Assembly: GCA_963969595.1 (NCBI GenBank) | Contig: OZ018417.1 | Coordinates: 13,518,501-13,582,500 of the forward strand | Reading direction: 5' to 3' | From: Neckera pumila | Lineage: Eukaryota > Streptophyta > Bryopsida > Hypnales > Neckeraceae | Length of the DNA: 64,000 nucleotides | Shown here: piece after piece, positions 59,726 through 64,000 of the stretch | Layout of the letters: the number at the start of each line of letters is the position of its first letter | Numbering within the stretch: position 1 is the first letter of the stretch | Made by a program: the position numbers and the translations under genes | The notes under the pieces: generated by a model | What the model was told of the DNA's origin: nothing | What the model saw: the letters and a program-made list of their open reading frames with translations, nothing else | Database searches by the model: none

Positions 59726-59729
59726 TTAA

Positions 59730-61420
59730 TAAGGCTACAGTTTGACCAATAAGCTACCAAAGGCAAAAAAACCAGCACTTTCAAGTGAGCAAATCTTACC
59801 TTAGTTTTGAGTACAAATACTTCCCTCTTTCTTTTTCTTTTTTTCTGAAATATATCACTTCTGAGGGCCGAGAGGACAGACATGACACAGGCATAACAAA
59901 CCATGGACCCAATCCCCGTCAAGAACAAGTGGAGGGACCAATCCCCACTTTCTTCTTTTTCATGCCAGCAAATCGTCAATTCTGACTAGTACGTGCGGAA
60001 GCCCCCCTCGGCCGCGTCGACGAGTTTGCAGCCGCGTACGTCATCGGCGTGCGCAGGGACCCTTGCCCACCAATCCGTCCGTCCCGGCGCGGCATCGCGA
60101 CCGCTACGCTTTCTCTTTCTTCCATTTCCACGTCGCCCCTGGTGGCTGCCTGCCTCTCGTTCGTTCGTTCATCAATCACTCGCAACAACGACAACTCTGT
60201 CTTCCGGCACAAAAAAGAATCTTGTGGTCCCACAACCTCAGTTCACGAGCATGTTCATTGGACGCCCACCACCGAGATCCGCTCCTCGCAACATCGACGC
60301 AACTGAACTTCGCATGAATGTAAAAGCCCCTCCCTCATGATGCCCTCTTGATTCCATCCTTGACATAAGAATGACTTGACTTGACCGACTTCACTTCAAG
60401 CTTCCCTTGCCCCCACCTCTCGACTCGCCTGCGCTCTCGACTCGGGGGCTGGACGACAGTCACAGAGCTTGCGTACGTGCTTGCGTAGGATAGTGCGATT
60501 GGGACGAAACATTCTGCTGCAGGCAGGGAGACTCGGTCCTTTTGATTGGGTGGATGGGTTGGATTGCAGTAGGACGGCGGAGGGGGCGCTTCGAGTTACG
60601 TGCGTTGATTTAGGTCGTGGGGTTGACAGGAGACGGAGCGGAGAATTGATGTCGGTTCTTTTTATGGTTCTTTTTGAGTTGGAGGAGGTTTTGTTTGCTT
60701 TTTAAGGAAGAACCCATCTGGCGGAGTTTATCGAGGGAGTGACGTACTCTGTTTGTTGGCGGTAATTGATTTGGTGGAGAAAAGAATGAGATTGAGATTG
60801 CATCGGTAGGTGACGTACACCGAGGGGGGGGGGGGGGGGGGGGGGGGAGCTTGTGGGAATCAATCGCTGCATTGTGGGGGTGGGGGTGGGGTACTCTTCT
60901 TGCTGTGTTGGAGGACTTTGGTTTTTTTTCTGGGAGTCGGGGTCGAGTGTGGTGGGGGGATGAATTAGGGTTTCGCGATTGGGTTTCGCGATTGTGGCGT
61001 GAGGGGAAGGGTTGCTGTGGAGACGACGGATTGTCGCCGTGGTAAGCTTTCCTGACGCGATTGCTTATGTATTACGCGACCGCGTTGAGTAAGGGGTTGA
61101 ATTTGCGTAGAGTCGAGATAGAGAGGTCGTAGTCGCGTTATCAAAGAGGAGAGTTGATTAGGGTTTCGTGGATTGCAATCCGGTCGTGAGTATCGAGGTT
61201 GGAGCGGTGATTGACATCATAGGCTATTACTTCGTGAGAATTGACGTTACATTGTTGAATTACGTTCTCATTAGTTCTATGCTTGCAGTAGAAGCCACAG
61301 ACTTGGGCCACGGAGGGGCGGATCTGCAACGTGAAAAGCAAGAGCGTTTTGGTTTTCTAAGTGGTTGCATTTTCGCAGGAGTAAGAGAGGAGCCAACGTT
61401 TCATTCGTGGTCGCACATCC
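59730..61420 (+). promoter_or_regulatory. Upstream region and leader of the VMP1-like gene
   Basis: From about 59980 the sequence becomes clearly GC-richer, as expected for a plant promoter and leader. It contains a 23-base G run (60825-60847). Overlapping open frames at 59993-60340 and 60469-60705 have no family features. A leader intron is possible but was not resolved. Confidence 0.5.
60825..60847 (+). repeat. Poly-G tract of 23 bases
   Basis: An uninterrupted G run follows cacc-gag about 575 bp upstream of the VMP1-like start codon. Confidence 0.9.
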
Positions 61421-62809
61421 ATGGAATTTGAACCCCAGGTGGACAGCATGGATAGCAGAGGCAGCAATGAGGAGGTCAAGGAGGTGGTGGAGTCCGAGAC
61501 CGATCCATTGTTGACCCCAGATGAGATTGTACATGAAGAAGCGGACTCTGTGGACAACCTTCCTGAAGTTTCAGATCTCAAGAGATCACACACATTGCAA
61601 CGGGAGAGAGTGAGCCTATTGAGGCAACCAATTGAGACTCTGAAGCTCGCTGTTCTCTCTCTTCAGAACCAATGCCGGAATCTGTGGATCCAAGTTCTCA
61701 GCCACCACGTTCGCTTTGTAACTGCCGGCATTCTCTCGATTGTGATTATGATTGCTCTCGCTGCGGTGGACGGGCCTCATGGCTATTACGTGAGGATGGC
61801 CATGACTTACTTTCGTTTTGCTCTATGGTGGATAGGTCTGGGTGTGGCATCCTCTATTGGACTCGGCTCGGGTCTGCACACGTTTGTCTTGTATTTAGGG
61901 CCGCACATTGCCATGTTTGCAGTGCGAGCTTCACAATGTGGTCGTGTGGATTTCAAACTGGTGCCTTATGATACTCCTCAGTGGGGGTTCCCTTCTTCAT
62001 GGCAGCACAAGGAATGCTTCGAACTGGGCGAGCCCATGTTTCCAAGGCTGTCTACCGATGGCTATGTGGTTCCAGTCTTAAAGGTTTTGCTGCAAGTGCA
62101 ACTGGAGGCTGTCTTGTGGGGAGTTGGCACGGCGATTGGGGAGCTACCGCCTTATTTCGTCTCCCGAGCTGCGAGGTTATCTGGGGAGAAAGTGAAGGAG
62201 CTTGAAGATTTGGTGAATTTACCAGAAGAGCAGGACCATCCAAGCTTGTATAACCGTCTCAAAGTCTGGGGATTGCGACGATTCTCACAGCTTGGGTTCT
62301 TTGCCATATTGATTTTCGCCTCGGTTCCGAATCCGCTCTTTGATCTTGCAGGGCTGATGTGTGGTCATTTCTTGGTTCCCTTCTGGAAGTTCTTTTTGGC
62401 CACGTTGATTGGGAAAGCTATAATCAAGACGCACATTCAGACTCTGTCCGTGATTTTCGCCTGTAATCCGCACGTACTGGAGGCGCTCGAGGCGGGGATG
62501 GCGTGGGTGATTAGTCATCTTCCATTTTCGAACCGGCTTTCGCCGCGTATTATGGCTGCTGTGGGCACGGCCAAGGACAAGCTTTCTGGTAACGTGGGCG
62601 TTGCGGAGGCTGTCAAAGGTGGATTCTCCTTTGGAATAATATGGAATACGCTTGTACAGCTGATGATGGCAGGGTTTGTTGCGTCCATTATCACAGCGTC
62701 CGCACAGGGTTACTTGATGGAGCAGCAGAAGCATGAGGTTGCAGCTCTCACAGAAAGATTGAACAGGATGAAGGGGAAACGACAGCAAGAAGGGAAAAAA
62801 GACAGATGA
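61421..62809 (+). CDS. VMP1: VMP1/KMS-type ER membrane protein (VTT/DedA-like domain)
   Basis: One uninterrupted frame encodes 462 residues. Residues 1-90 are acidic and cytosolic. Hydrophobic segments lie at about 98-117, 130-150, 152-168, 217-240, 288-310, 317-333 and 405-428. GELPPYFVSRAARLSG (240-255) and FASVPNPLFDLAGLMCGH (299-316) are the signature blocks of the VTT/DedA-like fold in VMP1. The C-terminus ends KKDR, a KKXX-type ER retrieval signal. In animals VMP1 is an ER phospholipid scramblase needed for autophagosome formation; the Arabidopsis homologues KMS1 and KMS2 keep the early secretory pathway and Golgi intact. The start is the first Met after an in-frame leader and gives the family's usual acidic N-terminus. 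The family is certain; which KMS paralogue is not. Confidence 0.95.
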   Translation: MEFEPQVDSMDSRGSNEEVKEVVESETDPLLTPDEIVHEEADSVDNLPEVSDLKRSHTLQRERVSLLRQPIETLKLAVLSLQNQCRNLWIQVLSHHVRFVTAGILSIVIMIALAAVDGPHGYYVRMAMTYFRFALWWIGLGVASSIGLGSGLHTFVLYLGPHIAMFAVRASQCGRVDFKLVPYDTPQWGFPSSWQHKECFELGEPMFPRLSTDGYVVPVLKVLLQVQLEAVLWGVGTAIGELPPYFVSRAARLSGEKVKELEDLVNLPEEQDHPSLYNRLKVWGLRRFSQLGFFAILIFASVPNPLFDLAGLMCGHFLVPFWKFFLATLIGKAIIKTHIQTLSVIFACNPHVLEALEAGMAWVISHLPFSNRLSPRIMAAVGTAKDKLSGNVGVAEAVKGGFSFGIIWNTLVQLMMAGFVASIITASAQGYLMEQQKHEVAALTERLNRMKGKRQQEGKKDR

Positions 62810-63820
62810 CTCCTCGGCCAGAAAGCTTGTACAGATTCGAAGCCAAATTACGACTGTATTCTTGACAGGGGCTGCTATGCTAGCCTTCTTTTGTAGAGAG
62901 TTACAGATCATTCATCGAAGAGGAAATCACCTCTGTTTTAGACATAGGATTTAGAAATTGAACCCTTTGCTTTGGTTGATCATAGGTCTATAGAACTGTT
63001 CAAAAATTTGGCGAGGTGTAGTTAGGTCCTCATCTTATTGACTTTGCTAATTAGGATTGTCTTGGATTCTCTCTTCTTGTGGTGATAGCATTGCCCAGAA
63101 AAGAGATCTCAAGACATGTCGTCACTTTATTTTATACAGTACTGACCGGACTGCCGCACTGCCGTGGCTCTTTAATTGTTGCGTCCTCCATTGTTACCCA
63201 AAGAGATGCGCTTCAAAACTCTAATTTGGACGGGGGAATTTTATAGGCTGGTCGGAATGTGACGATCATTCTAGGTTTGAATGAAGTCGTATTTTGCACG
63301 CTAGATTATTTCACGAGCTTGGCCTGGCTCGTTGAGAACGTTAGGTTAAATGAGGTGACAGGTTTGCTCATATGCGAAGGATTGACACCAGATGTACTCT
63401 AACAAAGACTGTGTAACTTAATGCAGGTTTACAGATCACTGGGATGTCTGTTTGCAGGTTTTAAGGCATTTTCTTAAGTGCAATCTCGGTCGTAGCGTTT
63501 CTGTCTTGAATATAAATATCTGTCCCACCACTGTATGCCCTGCGTCATAGTTTGCCATAAAACACGTTTCCTGGAATGGCGGGAGACTGTTTCAATTGTG
63601 GGTTAATGTGCAAAGGAGAAGACAATGATTTGGAGAAGTGAATGCACTGCTTGCTCGCGTAAACGCTTGGCGTGCAGTCCGCAATGACTGCAAAAGGACC
63701 CGGCCTGCAATTAACTGAATCGTAAGAAAAAGATCAGTTCTTGCGGCATACGAAATACTGTACAGTACAGTACGCAACTGATGATATTTAGTGTTGTGAA
63801 CTTATGATACAATTAGTGTT
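62810..63820. other. 3' flank of the VMP1-like gene
   Basis: This is probable 3' untranslated sequence followed by spacer. The minus-strand frame 62285-62911 is a shadow of the VMP1-like gene. No further gene was recognised. Confidence 0.4.
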
Positions 63821-64000
63821 AAGGTAGTAGGCTCTAAAAGCGACCCTTTAAGGGCTGATGCGCCTTTTTCATAGGTTTGCATGATCAGAAATATATTTAG
63901 CTCATTTTTCAGAGAAAGAAAAATAGATGTTGAACGTAACACAAGTGGTTTCATACTTTTTGAAGCATTTTTGAATTAGTTATGAATTTTCAAAGATTTT
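63821..64000. mobile_element. MITE with aaggtag terminus, partial copy cut by the window end
   Basis: It starts aaggtagtaggctctaaaag, then cgaccctttaagggctg. It aligns with 20804 onward through tttttcagagaaagaaaaat and gaagcatttttgaattagtt. The right end lies outside the window. Confidence 0.85.

Noticed and set aside
62285..62911. 208-residue minus-strand frame under the VMP1-like gene
   Set aside because: It is a shadow of a well-supported gene and has no domain features.
1..64000. tRNA, rRNA, CRISPR, prophage or bacterial operon content
   Set aside because: None was recognised by eye; split genes and plant transposons make a bacterial origin untenable.

Overview
The window looks like nuclear DNA of a land plant, probably a moss or another non-seed plant. 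It is AT-rich. Its introns are about 0.1-1 kb with GT-AG borders. Its five protein genes belong to plant families, but their sequences are clearly diverged from the flowering-plant versions I know. The species call is inference; no marker gene fixes it.

Five genes are supported. (1) 4742-7270 (+): intronless 842-aa coiled-coil protein with a C-terminal DUF641 (GIL1/IRK-interacting protein) domain. (2) 10850-13780 (-): six-exon gene for GINS subunit PSF3 (191 aa), rebuilt here from short exons. (3) 16351-19725 (-): four-exon DOMON plus cytochrome b561 protein (422 aa). (4) 34076-40333 (+): twelve-exon NAD kinase of the plant NADK1 type (592 aa). (5) 61421-62809 (+): intronless VMP1/KMS-type ER membrane protein (462 aa). 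They act in different places (signalling scaffold, replication fork, plasma-membrane redox, NADP supply, ER/autophagy), and nothing suggests co-regulation.

The rest is mostly transposon debris and repeats. Left edge: a satellite of about 110 bp (1-1860) and a 195-bp tandem repeat (2353-2952). 21358-25998 is a complete but decayed PIF/Harbinger element with matching termini, a TTA duplication, a truncated transposase and a stop-ridden second ORF. 43126-45114 is a decayed pogo-like (CENP-B/DDE_1) transposase carrying a nested CACTA-type MITE. 51360-52590 is a second, different DDE transposase remnant. Several MITE families occur between genes and in introns.

The most notable signal is a family of about 0.9-kb non-coding elements, with at least seven recognisable copies (7994-8939, 27323-28316, 29392-30297, 47310-49448, 56073-56943, 57659-58549, 58795-59725) and partial ones. 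Each starts CCCCTAAAGG or a variant, ends with the reverse complement, and sits between TTAA tetranucleotides. That combination is the signature of piggyBac-type transposition, which is not a standard part of land-plant genomes. One copy is split by a hAT-like element that itself carries a tandem array of perfect BamHI-centred hairpins.

No rRNA, tRNA, CRISPR or organellar genes were seen. Exon borders are my own reading of splice sites and family similarity; no transcript evidence was available.
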